A stretch of 9,742 bases of DNA, taken from assembly GCA_934358235.1 (NCBI GenBank), contig CAKRKK010000081.1:1-9742 (forward strand), in the 5' to 3' direction. Of the stretch, positions 1 to 7,750 are shown in pieces (within the stretch, counting starts at the first letter, position 1; each line of letters begins with the position of its first letter). Position numbers and translations under genes: made by a program. Under the pieces are notes generated by a model. It worked only from the letters and a program-made list of their open reading frames with translations. It did not search any database and was not told the origin of the DNA. The DNA comes from an uncultured Lachnospira sp. Lineage in GTDB: Bacteria; Bacillota; Clostridia; Lachnospirales; Lachnospiraceae.

Positions 1-1112
1 AGAATACCCATGTATCCACCAAGACATGGTCCGCAGGTAGGTGTGCTTACAACAGCACCAGCCTTAATAAAGGTCTGCACAAGGCCTTCTTCAATCGCCT
101 GCATGTATATTTTCTGTGTAGCTGGAATAACTATTACTCTTAATCCCTTTGCAACGCTTCTGCCTTCTAATATCTTAGCTGCACATCTTAAGTCATCAAT
201 ACGTCCATTAGTACATGAGCCAATAACTACCTGATCTATCTTAATATCATCTATGGAATCAACTGTATGTGTATTCTCTGGAAGATGTGGGAATGCAACA
301 GTTGACTTGATTGTAGAAAGATCTATATCATAAACCTTCTCATATTCTGCATCATCGTCTGCTGTATACTCTACAAATGGTCTCTTTGAATGCTCCTTCA
401 TATACTCTCTTGCAAGGTCGTCAACCGGGAAGATGCCATTCTTTCCACCAGCTTCAATAGCCATATTAGCAATTGTGAATCTATCATCCATAGTAAGTGT
501 TGATACACCAGGACCTGTGAATTCCATAGACTTATAAAGTGCTCCATCAACGCCTATCATACCAATAATATGAAGAATAACATCCTTACCGCTTACCCAT
601 TTATTAAGCTTTCCTGTAAGGTTAAACTTAATAGCTGAAGGCACCTTAAACCAGGCTTTACCTGTAGCCATGCCTGCTGCCATATCTGTTGAACCAACAC
701 CTGTAGAGAAAGCTCCAAGTGCTCCATATGTACATGTATGTGAATCAGCACCTATAATAACATCACCTGCTACTGTAAGTCCCTGCTCAGGTAAAAGAGC
801 ATGCTCAATACCCATCTGGCCTACTTCGAAATAGTTAGTAATATCATGCTTTGCTGCGAATTCTCTTACGCATTTGCAATGCTCTGCTGACTTAATATCC
901 TTATTGGGAACAAAATGATCCGGTACAAGTGCTATCTTATCCTTATCAAATACTGTCTTAACAGTCATCTTTTCCATCTCATGAATAGCTACTGGCGATG
1001 TAATATCATTACCAAGCACAAGATCTAACTCTGCCTCGATTAACTGTCCTGCTTTAACTTCCAAAAGACCTGCATGGGCTGCAAGAATCTTCTGTGTCAT
1101 CGTCATTCCCAT
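1..1112 (-). CDS. leuC: 3-isopropylmalate dehydratase large subunit, partial (C-terminus off the left edge)
   Basis: LeuC isomerises 2-isopropylmalate to 3-isopropylmalate in the leucine branch. It is a cytosolic [4Fe-4S] aconitase-family enzyme working with a separate small subunit, LeuD, which is not in the window. About 370 residues are visible from the ATG at 1112; the family member of this compact type is usually about 420, so roughly 50 C-terminal residues are missing. The three cluster ligands are visible: Cys300 in GSCTNGR, and Cys360 and Cys363 in PTCGPCLGG. The [15 protein letters not shown] motif is also intact. The start ([15 protein letters not shown]) is chosen because AAGGAGG lies 11 bases upstream; the internal ATG at 1106 would be too far from it. 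A strong promoter sits just upstream. No stop or frameshift was noticed in the visible part. leuD and leuB probably follow to the left (inference). Confidence 0.96.
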   Translation of the reverse strand, partial: MGMTMTQKILAAHAGLLEVKAGQLIEAELDLVLGNDITSPVAIHEMEKMTVKTVFDKDKIALVPDHFVPNKDIKSAEHCKCVREFAAKHDITNYFEVGQMGIEHALLPEQGLTVAGDVIIGADSHTCTYGALGAFSTGVGSTDMAAGMATGKAWFKVPSAIKFNLTGKLNKWVSGKDVILHIIGMIGVDGALYKSMEFTGPGVSTLTMDDRFTIANMAIEAGGKNGIFPVDDLAREYMKEHSKRPFVEYTADDDAEYEKVYDIDLSTIKSTVAFPHLPENTHTVDSIDDIKIDQVVIGSCTNGRIDDLRCAAKILEGRSVAKGLRVIVIPATQKIYMQAIEEGLVQTFIKAGAVVSTPTCGPCLGGYMGI

Positions 1113-1148
1113 TATACTTTAATCCTCCTTATTAACAATAATGTCATT

Positions 1149-1177
1149 ATTTTACAGTATATTTATGCATATTGCAA
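1149..1177 (-). promoter_or_regulatory. sigma-A type promoter of leuC
   Basis: On the minus strand a -35 TTGCAA (1172-1177) is separated by exactly 17 bases from a -10 TAAAAT (1149-1154). Transcription would start near 1142, giving a leader of only about 30 bases that contains the AAGGAGG site (1124-1130). There is no room for a T-box or another leader riboswitch, so leucine control, if present, would have to act by a DNA-binding regulator or at another promoter. This is a motif call only, without experimental support. Confidence 0.7.
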
Positions 1178-1214
1178 GCAGGCTTATCCTAGTCGGATGC
1201 ATTTATCTTATGTA

Positions 1215-2279
1215 TCATATCAGCGAATAATCAATAGTTATATTGGAGCTTTCAACGCAAATATCTGCATAAGCTCCACTTATGACAGGCATAGCTGGTG
1301 GCAGATGTCCGATATCCACATCCATAATAACCGGCACGTTATATCTGCCTGCTGTTGCAAGTACTGCATTATACTGGTCAAGTCCCATCATTTCCTGTCC
1401 ATACACAAGTGGTCTTCCTATGACAAACGCTTTAACCTGCTTAAACCAGCCTGCTTTGTCCATCTGCCACATTGCTCTTCTTATAGCAAACACATTAAGA
1501 TCACAGCTTTCAAGAAACCATATAATTCCATCCTTCTTATATCTTTCATTAAATTCTGCTACATAATCGTATTCTGTTCCGAGCAGATTAACAAGACAAT
1601 CCATACAGCCGCCTATAATTCTTCCGCTTATATGTATTCCTGTTTCCGCATTCATCTGCGACACCGGTACTGCATACTCCTTATCACCTTTAAAGCATCT
1701 TAATACCTTTTCTTCTGTCAGGTTATATTCTGGTGTAGGATTATCTTCACATTTTAAAGACTCCTTTTCCCACTTATCATATCCACTTACCACAAGCTTA
1801 CGACCTGTAAGAATATCAATTGCGTCCATATGTGACTTATGTAAGCTGTCTGCACCAAACGCAGCAGCACATGGGCCATATATACTGGCTGTATCAGCTA
1901 TTGTGTTAAGCAGGAATGTGAAATTAGTATTATCTGAATATCCCATAAACCACTTTGGCTCTGACTGTTTAATCTTATCCCAGTCAACATACTCAAGAAT
2001 TTCACACATAAGCTCACCACCACCGCAGGATATAAGTACATCGTTATTACGTGCTGCATACATATTCCAAAGCTCCATTCCACATAGCTGCGGTGTATTG
2101 CTTATTCCAATACCCTTTGCCTCATATACATTCGGACCATTCTCCACCTTATAGCCCATACTAATAAATCTGTCCTGTGCCTTCTTAAAACCTGTAATAT
2201 AAGGCTCCGCTGCACATCCAAAAGATGGAGCAACGAAGCCTATAGTACCACCTGGCACAAGGAAATCCGGATACCTCAT
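1215..2279 (-). CDS. Peptidase S66 family protein (LD-carboxypeptidase / microcin C7 immunity MccF-like)
   Basis: This 354-residue protein belongs to the serine-peptidase family S66, which includes LdcA (cleaves the L,D-bond of cell-wall tetrapeptides during murein recycling) and MccF (cleaves microcin C-like acyl adenylates). The expected Ser-Glu-His triad is visible: Ser115 in GYSDNT, Glu257 in WFLES, and His325 in DIGHLPP. The start of the protein (PGGTIGFVAPSFG) also matches the family. There is no signal peptide, so it is cytosolic. The ATG at 2279 is preceded by AAAGGAAGGGTGAT, a good ribosome binding site. It lies only 25 bases after the mecA stop, with no terminator between, so the two are probably co-transcribed. 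S66 members of this sort are often annotated as MccF-like or as LD-carboxypeptidase; sequence alone does not decide whether the substrate is muropeptide or a toxic peptide-nucleotide. Confidence 0.88.
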   Translation of the reverse strand: MRYPDFLVPGGTIGFVAPSFGCAAEPYITGFKKAQDRFISMGYKVENGPNVYEAKGIGISNTPQLCGMELWNMYAARNNDVLISCGGGELMCEILEYVDWDKIKQSEPKWFMGYSDNTNFTFLLNTIADTASIYGPCAAAFGADSLHKSHMDAIDILTGRKLVVSGYDKWEKESLKCEDNPTPEYNLTEEKVLRCFKGDKEYAVPVSQMNAETGIHISGRIIGGCMDCLVNLLGTEYDYVAEFNERYKKDGIIWFLESCDLNVFAIRRAMWQMDKAGWFKQVKAFVIGRPLVYGQEMMGLDQYNAVLATAGRYNVPVIMDVDIGHLPPAMPVISGAYADICVESSNITIDYSLI

Positions 2280-2304
2280 AATATCACCCTTCCTTTGTGT
2301 TTAT

Positions 2305-3093
2305 TTACATATATTTCTTTACTTTCCCTATGGCATTACCAGCTATAACCACCTTACAGTTTTCCTTAACCCATAATACCCTTGACTCCTTATCTGAGTC
2401 TATTCCTGCATATTCGCTTATAACATTACATATTGAATTATATCTGTCCTGCGAACATCTTCCTTTTTCAAGAACAAGATAGTATGTATCATTTTTCTTA
2501 TAAAGACTGTTGCCTACGCCCCATATCTTCGGACACACACCACACATAGCCTCAAAGTCATCAAAGCAGGCAAAGCTATATACAGCATATCCTACTGTAA
2601 CCACTCTGCTTACATGCTTTCCTGTATCCTTTCCATAAAGGCTGTCCGGATTAACTGACGAAGCATTATCCGGCTTCATTTCCTCAAATATATCCTTTAT
2701 TTTGTCAAAAGCCGTAAACTCTGCTGCCTTAGGCTCTTCCTTTGGATTCTTTATAACATTTCCTTTATTGTCATTATCCGGCTTATATGATGAAAATGCC
2801 TTTGCTGCTCTTTCTCCCACCTGTCTTAACATATTACCAAGGTCGTCTTTTCCTGAGGATACAGTAAGAAGTATCGAATGATCCGGCTGTGGTGCAAGCT
2901 GAAGAGACATGACTCCACCAGCCATATCCACATCAATATTCTTTGCTGCTTCCTCCATAACAACTTCAAGCAGTCCATGTATCTTATCTGTATCATTTCT
3001 AAAGAAATCATCAAGAGTTATATCATTATCCTCAAGATCCTCCTCAAGTAACAGGCATTGAAACTTATTCTCATCTATCTTCTTAAATTCCAT
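2305..3093 (-). CDS. mecA: Adaptor protein MecA (ClpC adaptor family)
   Basis: This 262-residue protein matches the MecA/NegCom family. In Bacillus, MecA hands substrates such as ComK to the ClpC-ClpP protease and also promotes ClpC assembly. The N-terminal substrate-binding domain is about residues 1-80 (MEFKKIDENKFQCLL, then LEEDLEDNDITLDDFF). A charged, Lys/Pro/Asn-rich linker follows at about 101-160. The C-terminal ClpC-binding domain is about 165-262, with the family's pattern of a phenylalanine/aspartate segment (FACFDDFEAMC), NSLYKKNDTYYLVLEKG, and a C-terminal segment ending in KVKKYM. The linker makes it longer than the roughly 220-residue Bacillus protein. The ATG at 3093 follows AGAGG by 8 bases. 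A near-consensus promoter and a repeat array lie upstream, and the S66 peptidase gene follows closely. Substrates in this organism are unknown; competence control should not be assumed. Confidence 0.88.
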   Translation of the reverse strand: MEFKKIDENKFQCLLLEEDLEDNDITLDDFFRNDTDKIHGLLEVVMEEAAKNIDVDMAGGVMSLQLAPQPDHSILLTVSSGKDDLGNMLRQVGERAAKAFSSYKPDNDNKGNVIKNPKEEPKAAEFTAFDKIKDIFEEMKPDNASSVNPDSLYGKDTGKHVSRVVTVGYAVYSFACFDDFEAMCGVCPKIWGVGNSLYKKNDTYYLVLEKGRCSQDRYNSICNVISEYAGIDSDKESRVLWVKENCKVVIAGNAIGKVKKYM

Positions 3094-3142
3094 ATATTAA
3101 ACCTCTGTCCTTTATTATAACCTGATATTTACAAGCCCTTTT

Positions 3143-3171
3143 ATATTAACATATAATTGCTGCAAGGTCAA
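3143..3171 (-). promoter_or_regulatory. sigma-A type promoter of mecA (and probably the S66 peptidase gene)
   Basis: On the minus strand, -35 TTGACC (3166-3171) is followed after exactly 17 bases by -10 TAATAT (3143-3148). The predicted leader is about 45 bases. A TATAAT at 3114-3119 lies further downstream but has no -35 at a usable distance. Directly upstream of the -35 lies the TGTAAT repeat array at 3187-3258. Confidence 0.65.
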
Positions 3172-3186
3172 AAATGTATTTGCAGT

Positions 3187-3258
3187 TACATTTACAAGTT
3201 ACATTACAGCATACATTACAACGTACATTACAGGCGTATATTACATCCATATATTACA
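3187..3258 (+). repeat. Six-copy short direct-repeat array (TACATTACA, 12-13 bp period) upstream of the mecA promoter
   Basis: Plus-strand copies start at 3187 (tacatttaca), 3200, 3212 and 3224 (each tacattaca), and 3237 and 3250 (each tatattaca). The steps are 13, 12, 12, 13 and 13 bases. Spacers between copies vary (for example gca, acg, ggcg), so the repeated unit is the 9-base core rather than the whole period. On the minus strand the core reads TGTAATGTA. The array fills nearly all the space between the hemC-like stop codon (3254-3256, inside the last copy) and the mecA -35 box. It could be an array of regulator binding sites, an upstream activating element, or a drifting minisatellite; the sequence does not decide. 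Confidence 0.75.
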
Positions 3259-4165
3259 TTTTTGACAGCATATCCGACACAAGACTCTGCATTATAAAAT
3301 CCTTATCACCAATATCCCCGCTTCTGTTCATACGCAGGCTTCTGCCATGATTATATACACAGGCATCTATTTTAAATACATTCCCCTCTATACTGCTAAT
3401 AGCTCTCGCCTCCTCAATATATCCAGATGAATTAAGCTTATGTATAACTTCACCTTCCATTTCTATACACGCTGCAGCCATCTCATCCTGCACCTTCCCT
3501 GCTATATCTTCAAGCTCCTGTTTTTTGGCTGTAAGAACCGCTGACATGGCAGTTCCGGTTTTGGGAATATAAATATCTGTAGGTATATAGTCATATATGA
3601 ATTCTTTATTATGATTATATTTATACATCCTTAGTTCATCCGCCTGTGCCAGCACTCCATCACATTCCCCTGCGGTCAGTCTTTCTATGCAGGCTGTCAA
3701 GCCTTCCTCATATATGCACCTGGTATCTGCATATATATACTGGCACTTTTGTTCTACATCCTTAGATGATGTATACAATATTGTTTCTTTATTATTGTTA
3801 TTATTTTTCCTGTGTGATATTTTATTAGTGTTCCTGTGTTTCTTTGTTATAAGCACTATTCTTGCATCTCTTCTTTTAGTTATTGCAGAAAGCTTAACAC
3901 CTTTTTTCCATATATATGTATTATCTATCTCCATAAGCTCTTTTACGCTTACAATCCCAATATCTATTATTCCGTCCGATATTGCCTGTGCCACATCCAC
4001 AGCCCACAGACCATCTGGATTATCAGCCTTATCCAATCTGTCAATAATCTTTTTTACAAATGCTGCTTCTTTATTGTTCTTCTTTATCTGGCTTATGATA
4101 AGCTCAGTTTCTGTACGGCTGTATATATCTTCATCCGTATCTCTTATTCCAACTCTTAATTTCAT
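3254..4165 (-). CDS. Diverged hydroxymethylbilane synthase (HemC)-fold protein, probable pseudoenzyme
   Basis: The 303-residue protein aligns by eye along most of the porphobilinogen deaminase family: MKLRVGIRDTDED resembles the MKLRVGTRGSKLAL start, FVKKIIDRL...GIIDIGIVSVKEL resembles FVKEIEEAL..GEIDIAVHSMKDL, KRRDARIVLI resembles KREDPRDALI, and LYTSSKD resembles GTSSLRR. Key residues are lost. The catalytic Asp (E. coli Asp84, in MKD) is Glu76 in VKEL. The substrate-binding Arg pair after TSS (131/132) is missing, with Lys135-Asp136 there instead. The cofactor-carrying Cys242 of the GGCQVP motif falls at about Val263 in IEGNVFKI; a Cys269 lies six residues later. A low-complexity run of five Asn (121-125) interrupts the middle. 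The reading frame is long and intact, so it is probably expressed. The ribosome binding site is weak. No other tetrapyrrole gene is nearby. Family membership is fairly secure; function is unknown. Confidence 0.7.
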   Translation of the reverse strand: MKLRVGIRDTDEDIYSRTETELIISQIKKNNKEAAFVKKIIDRLDKADNPDGLWAVDVAQAISDGIIDIGIVSVKELMEIDNTYIWKKGVKLSAITKRRDARIVLITKKHRNTNKISHRKNNNNNKETILYTSSKDVEQKCQYIYADTRCIYEEGLTACIERLTAGECDGVLAQADELRMYKYNHNKEFIYDYIPTDIYIPKTGTAMSAVLTAKKQELEDIAGKVQDEMAAACIEMEGEVIHKLNSSGYIEEARAISSIEGNVFKIDACVYNHGRSLRMNRSGDIGDKDFIMQSLVSDMLSKM

Positions 4166-4213
4166 AACTTCAATTCCATATATTCTTTATTACAATTTTC
4201 TAAACAATAACAT

Positions 4214-4243
4214 ATAATACACACATATAACCCTTTCTGTCAA
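4214..4243 (-). promoter_or_regulatory. sigma-A type promoter of the hemC-like gene
   Basis: On the minus strand a perfect -35 TTGACA (4238-4243) is followed after 18 bases by TATTAT (4214-4219), with a TGTG just before the -10 that resembles an extended -10. The leader would be about 42 bases. Its -35 lies only three bases from a possible -35 of the divergent deacetylase gene. Confidence 0.6.
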
Positions 4244-4246
4244 AGC

Positions 4247-4275
4247 TTGAAAGTATATCTGTAATATGTTAGATT
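4247..4275 (+). promoter_or_regulatory. Possible promoter of the PIG-L/LmbE deacetylase gene
   Basis: TTGAAA (4247-4252) is followed after 17 bases by TAGATT (4270-4275), a moderate -10 match. If used, it would be back-to-back with the hemC-like promoter and give a leader of about 80 bases carrying the GATTAC repeats. No better candidate was found between here and the gene; a TATACA at 4340-4345 has no -35 at the right distance. Confidence 0.3.
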
Positions 4276-4328
4276 ACCATATGTTGGATTACACAATTTC
4301 AGATTACTAAATTACTAAACTAAATTAC
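4261..4328 (+). repeat. ATTAC-containing direct repeats in the divergent intergenic region
   Basis: Two 15-base units sit in tandem at 4264-4278 and 4279-4293 (ATATGTTRGATTACM, two differences). Further ATTAC cores start at 4303, 4311 and 4324, giving steps of 15, 15, 8 and 13 bases from the first at 4273. At 4261-4277 there is also an inverted pair GTAAT-N7-ATTAC. The set lies upstream of the hemC-like promoter on the minus strand (where it reads GTAAT) and between the possible deacetylase promoter and its start codon on the plus strand. It is looser than the arrays at 3187 and 7751. Confidence 0.55.
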
Positions 4329-4360
4329 CAATAAGAAACTATACAGAAATGGAGATAATT

Positions 4361-5872
4361 ATGAATATTAAAAGTATATTACATTCATCACTTATAGCAC
4401 TAAGTGCAATAAGCGCGTCCTGTTTTATTATATTTTCACAGGATATAACAGCTTATAGTGAAGAAACCAACGAAGCTGCCATGGCCACCACACAGGCTGC
4501 ACCGGTTGATATTACAATCAATAAAGCAAACAGCCAGTCGCAATCTGACATTACAGCCGTTATGACTGATGGCTCCTATGACACCACCTGCAATGTAACT
4601 AGTAAGGATTACCTTTCAATAGAAGCCAATGTCCCAATCTATGGCATATACATCCTATGGGACAGTAAGGTATCTGATTATACCTTAAGCTATAAGACTT
4701 CCGATGGCACTAACAGCGATATTACCTGTGGTATGTATGGGTATATGCACGATTACATTCCTATCAAAGATGGTGCAGCTTCTGTAACAATCAGGACTTC
4801 TGCCGATATGTCTGTATCAGATATATATGCCTATTCTTATGGCACACCTCCGGACTCTGTGCAGGTATGGCAGCCACCCTGTGAGAATGATACTGATATT
4901 CTGGTATTTTCTACACACGCAGATGATGAAATCCTGTTTCTAGGTGGAGTACTTACCAACTATGGAGGTGAACAGGGACTTAATGTACAGGTTGCATATA
5001 TGTGTGACTTCTTTCTTACAGAGCCGGTCAGACAGCACGAAGAGCTTGATGGCCTATGGGAATGTGGGATAACACATTATCCTGTTAATGGCGGCTTTAT
5101 GGACCTTTATTCACTCGATCTTGAAACTGCCATGACTCAGTATGATTATGATGACATTGTTTCTTATGCGGTTTCCTCGATAAGACGTTTCAAGCCACTT
5201 GTATGTGTATCACAGGACTTTAATGGTGAATACGGACATGGTAACCATCGCATATATGCCAAGGCAGTAGCTGATGCCGTAAACAGCTCTGCTAATACTG
5301 ACTTCAACGAAGAATCCGCTGATACATATGGTATCTGGGACGTTCCTAAAACCTATTACCACCTGTACGATAGTCATACAATCCTTCTGGATGTTGATTC
5401 ACCTCTTGACAGATTCAATGGTGACACATCTGTTGATGTATTAAAAAGAGCCTTTAAAAAGCATGTATCCCAGATATCCTATTCCTTTAATGTTATGGAT
5501 AATGGATATGCCAAAACCTACTGGGGTAACTATAACAGCAGAAGTTTCGGTCTTTACAGGACTAACGTAGGGTATGATACCGGAAACGATATGATGGAAA
5601 ATGTAATGGCAATACATAAGGAACGTGAAGAAAAGAAAGCTGCAAAGCTTGCCACTAGTACTGCTGCTATGCAGACAGAGGCTGCTTCTGATGACTCAGG
5701 AAACAATACCGATACTACTGATAAAGCAAATACTCCTGACATCAAACAGCTTGCCATAACTCTTATTGCCATACTTATAATCGGAGCTGTTATATGCGGT
5801 CAGGCATATCGCACACGAAACCTGTATAAGAAAAAATATAATGACAATAAAGATGAATTCAACAAACAGTAA
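4361..5872 (+). CDS. Secreted, membrane-anchored PIG-L/LmbE-family deacetylase
   Basis: This 503-residue protein belongs to the PIG-L/LmbE family of zinc-dependent N-deacetylases that act on GlcNAc-containing or related amide substrates. An N-terminal signal peptide (about residues 1-33) is followed by a Thr/Ala-rich stretch and a beta-rich domain at about 60-165 that may be a discoidin/F5-8C-like binding module (tentative). The catalytic domain begins near 180: the HxDDE motif is His186-Ala-Asp188-Asp189-Glu190 (usually HPDDE), and the second metal site is GHGNH with His293 and His296. A Ser/Thr/Asp-rich linker and a hydrophobic helix at about 463-480 with a Lys/Arg-rich tail anchor the C-terminus, placing the catalytic domain outside the cell. 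The ATG at 4361 is chosen because GGAG lies six bases upstream; an in-frame ATG at 4349 has no ribosome binding site. It is the only plus-strand gene. The substrate is unknown. Confidence 0.85.
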   Translation: MNIKSILHSSLIALSAISASCFIIFSQDITAYSEETNEAAMATTQAAPVDITINKANSQSQSDITAVMTDGSYDTTCNVTSKDYLSIEANVPIYGIYILWDSKVSDYTLSYKTSDGTNSDITCGMYGYMHDYIPIKDGAASVTIRTSADMSVSDIYAYSYGTPPDSVQVWQPPCENDTDILVFSTHADDEILFLGGVLTNYGGEQGLNVQVAYMCDFFLTEPVRQHEELDGLWECGITHYPVNGGFMDLYSLDLETAMTQYDYDDIVSYAVSSIRRFKPLVCVSQDFNGEYGHGNHRIYAKAVADAVNSSANTDFNEESADTYGIWDVPKTYYHLYDSHTILLDVDSPLDRFNGDTSVDVLKRAFKKHVSQISYSFNVMDNGYAKTYWGNYNSRSFGLYRTNVGYDTGNDMMENVMAIHKEREEKKAAKLATSTAAMQTEAASDDSGNNTDTTDKANTPDIKQLAITLIAILIIGAVICGQAYRTRNLYKKKYNDNKDEFNKQ

Positions 5873-5892
5873 TTAACATAAGACAATACAAC

Positions 5893-5939
5893 AAAAAGGG
5901 GAATGTCGCATTAAAAAATTGGTGTGGTGTCCCTTTTTT
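5893..5939 (+). terminator. Rho-independent terminator of the deacetylase gene
   Basis: AAAAAGGG (5893-5900) pairs with CCCTTTTT (5931-5938), and the stem may extend by a pair with a bulged G. The loop is about 30 bases and holds a small hairpin (AATG-TCG-CATT). The run of T residues follows directly on the plus strand. It lies about 20 bases after the stop codon of the deacetylase gene. Confidence 0.65.
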
Positions 5940-5961
5940 CTATGTTAAGACGATATATAAC

Positions 5962-5995
5962 AAAAATGGCTGCAGCATATGCCACAGCCATTTTT
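5962..5995 (-). terminator. Bidirectional terminator, mainly for ilvN-ilvC
   Basis: A perfect 11-bp inverted repeat, AAAAATGGCTG (5962-5972) with CAGCCATTTTT (5985-5995), encloses a 12-base loop. Both arms end in an A/T run, so it can terminate either strand. It lies 30 bases beyond the ilvC stop and also backs up the terminator of the convergent deacetylase gene. Confidence 0.85.
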
Positions 5996-6025
5996 ATAAT
6001 CAGTTGTTATAATAACTAACAATAA

Positions 6026-7084
<1,059 letters not shown>

Positions 7085-7576
7085 TTATTTTAAACTTGCA
7101 GCTCCTCGTGCAAGTCCAGTTATACCTGTTCTTGCGAGTTCTGTAATTTTAAAACCATCAAGTAATTCAATAAATGAATCTATCTTACTCTGACTGCCTG
7201 TAAGTGAAATAATGAGTGAATTCCTGGCAACATCAACGATATTAGCTCTATATATATCAGCCATAGTTGTAATCTGCTGTCTTTCTTCCCTTGTACATAA
7301 TACCTTGATAAGAACAAGCTCCCTGCATACAGACTCATCATGTGGCAATTCAACAATTTCCTTAACATCTATAAGCTTGGCAAGCTGTTTTTCAATCTGT
7401 TCAAGCACATCATCATCACCAGTTACTGTTATTGTCATTCTTGATAGCTTTGGATCAAGTGTTTCCCCAACAGTAAGGCTGTCTATATTATAACCTCTGC
7501 GGCTGAACAATCCAGCTACACGGCTAAGAACACCTGATGAATTATCTACTAGAATCGAAAATACTGCTCTTCTCAT
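7085..7576 (-). CDS. ilvN: Acetolactate synthase small (regulatory) subunit
   Basis: This is the regulatory subunit of acetolactate synthase, which activates the catalytic subunit (IlvB) and confers feedback inhibition by valine. Starting from the ATG at 7576 it has 163 residues. An N-terminal ACT domain (about 1-75) carries the effector-binding segment DNSSGVLSRVAGLF and the typical RRGYNIDSLTVG. The C-terminal domain runs from about 76 to the end, with RELVLIKV and ELARTGITGLARG. The start is set by GGAGG (7585-7589) eight bases upstream; an in-frame TTG at 7591 overlaps that ribosome binding site and is not a likely start. ilvC follows by 33 bases. No ilvB gene is visible beside it, although the large subunit must exist somewhere for function; upstream is an unrelated ABC transporter. 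Confidence 0.95.
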   Translation of the reverse strand: MRRAVFSILVDNSSGVLSRVAGLFSRRGYNIDSLTVGETLDPKLSRMTITVTGDDDVLEQIEKQLAKLIDVKEIVELPHDESVCRELVLIKVLCTREERQQITTMADIYRANIVDVARNSLIISLTGSQSKIDSFIELLDGFKITELARTGITGLARGAASLK

Positions 7577-7603
7577 ATATCTTTCCTCCAAATCATTATA
7601 TAC

Positions 7604-7617
7604 GATAATATATTATC
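7604..7617. promoter_or_regulatory. 14-bp perfect palindrome in the ilvN leader
   Basis: GATAATATATTATC is a perfect palindrome ending 14 bases upstream of the ilvN GGAGG. It could be an operator or a small RNA hairpin next to the ribosome binding site. Because it is almost all A/T, a chance occurrence is possible. Confidence 0.35.
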
Positions 7618-7623
7618 CACCCA

Positions 7624-7653
7624 TATAAGCAGACTGTCCTGACTGTGCTTATA
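7624..7653 (-). promoter_or_regulatory. Hairpin in the ilvN-ilvC leader
   Basis: TATAAGCA (7624-7631) pairs perfectly with TGCTTATA (7646-7653) around a 14-base loop that itself contains the direct repeat GACTG-TCCT-GACTG. On the transcribed minus strand it lies roughly midway in the predicted 125-base leader. No T run follows it, so it is not a terminator in this form. No T-box specifier or antiterminator motif was recognised. Confidence 0.4.
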
Positions 7654-7708
7654 AACACCTTAAATCTACTTACATACTTTAACGTATTACCATATAAAAT
7701 CACACATT

Positions 7709-7737
7709 ATTTTAGCAACTACCAGCCTTGTTGTCAA
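7709..7737 (-). promoter_or_regulatory. sigma-A type promoter of ilvN-ilvC
   Basis: A consensus -35 TTGACA (7732-7737, minus strand) is followed after exactly 17 bases by -10 TAAAAT (7709-7714). Transcription would begin near 7702, giving a leader of about 125 bases with a hairpin and a palindrome. A four-copy 12-bp repeat array starts 14 bases upstream of the -35. Confidence 0.75.
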
Positions 7738-7750
7738 CCAAAAGAAGCAC

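Noticed and set aside
1074..1703. Long plus-strand open frame across the leuC start and the S66 gene
   Set aside because: It is antisense to two recognised genes, has Cys/Tyr/His/Ile-rich low-quality composition, and has no ribosome binding site or family resemblance.
3187..3258. CRISPR array
   Set aside because: The repeat core is 9 bases and the spacers only 3-4 bases, far below CRISPR repeat and spacer lengths, and no cas gene is present.
3687..4217. Plus-strand hydrophobic open frame opposite the hemC-like gene
   Set aside because: It mirrors the Asn/Lys-rich AT-rich coding sequence on the minus strand, lacks a ribosome binding site, and runs through the divergent promoter region.
4289..4305. 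CodY-like box (CAATTTCAGATTACT)
   Set aside because: It has five mismatches to the AATTTTCWGAAAATT consensus and lies upstream of genes not expected to be controlled by CodY.
7577..7591. Upstream TTG start for ilvN at 7591
   Set aside because: The TTG overlaps the GGAGG that serves the ATG at 7576, eight bases away; the ATG also gives the family's usual N-terminus.
7575..7660. Possible GTG-started 20-codon leader peptide rich in Ile/Val upstream of ilvN
   Set aside because: The only SD-like AAGG touches the GTG with no spacing, and no terminator/antiterminator pair follows, so attenuation is not supported.
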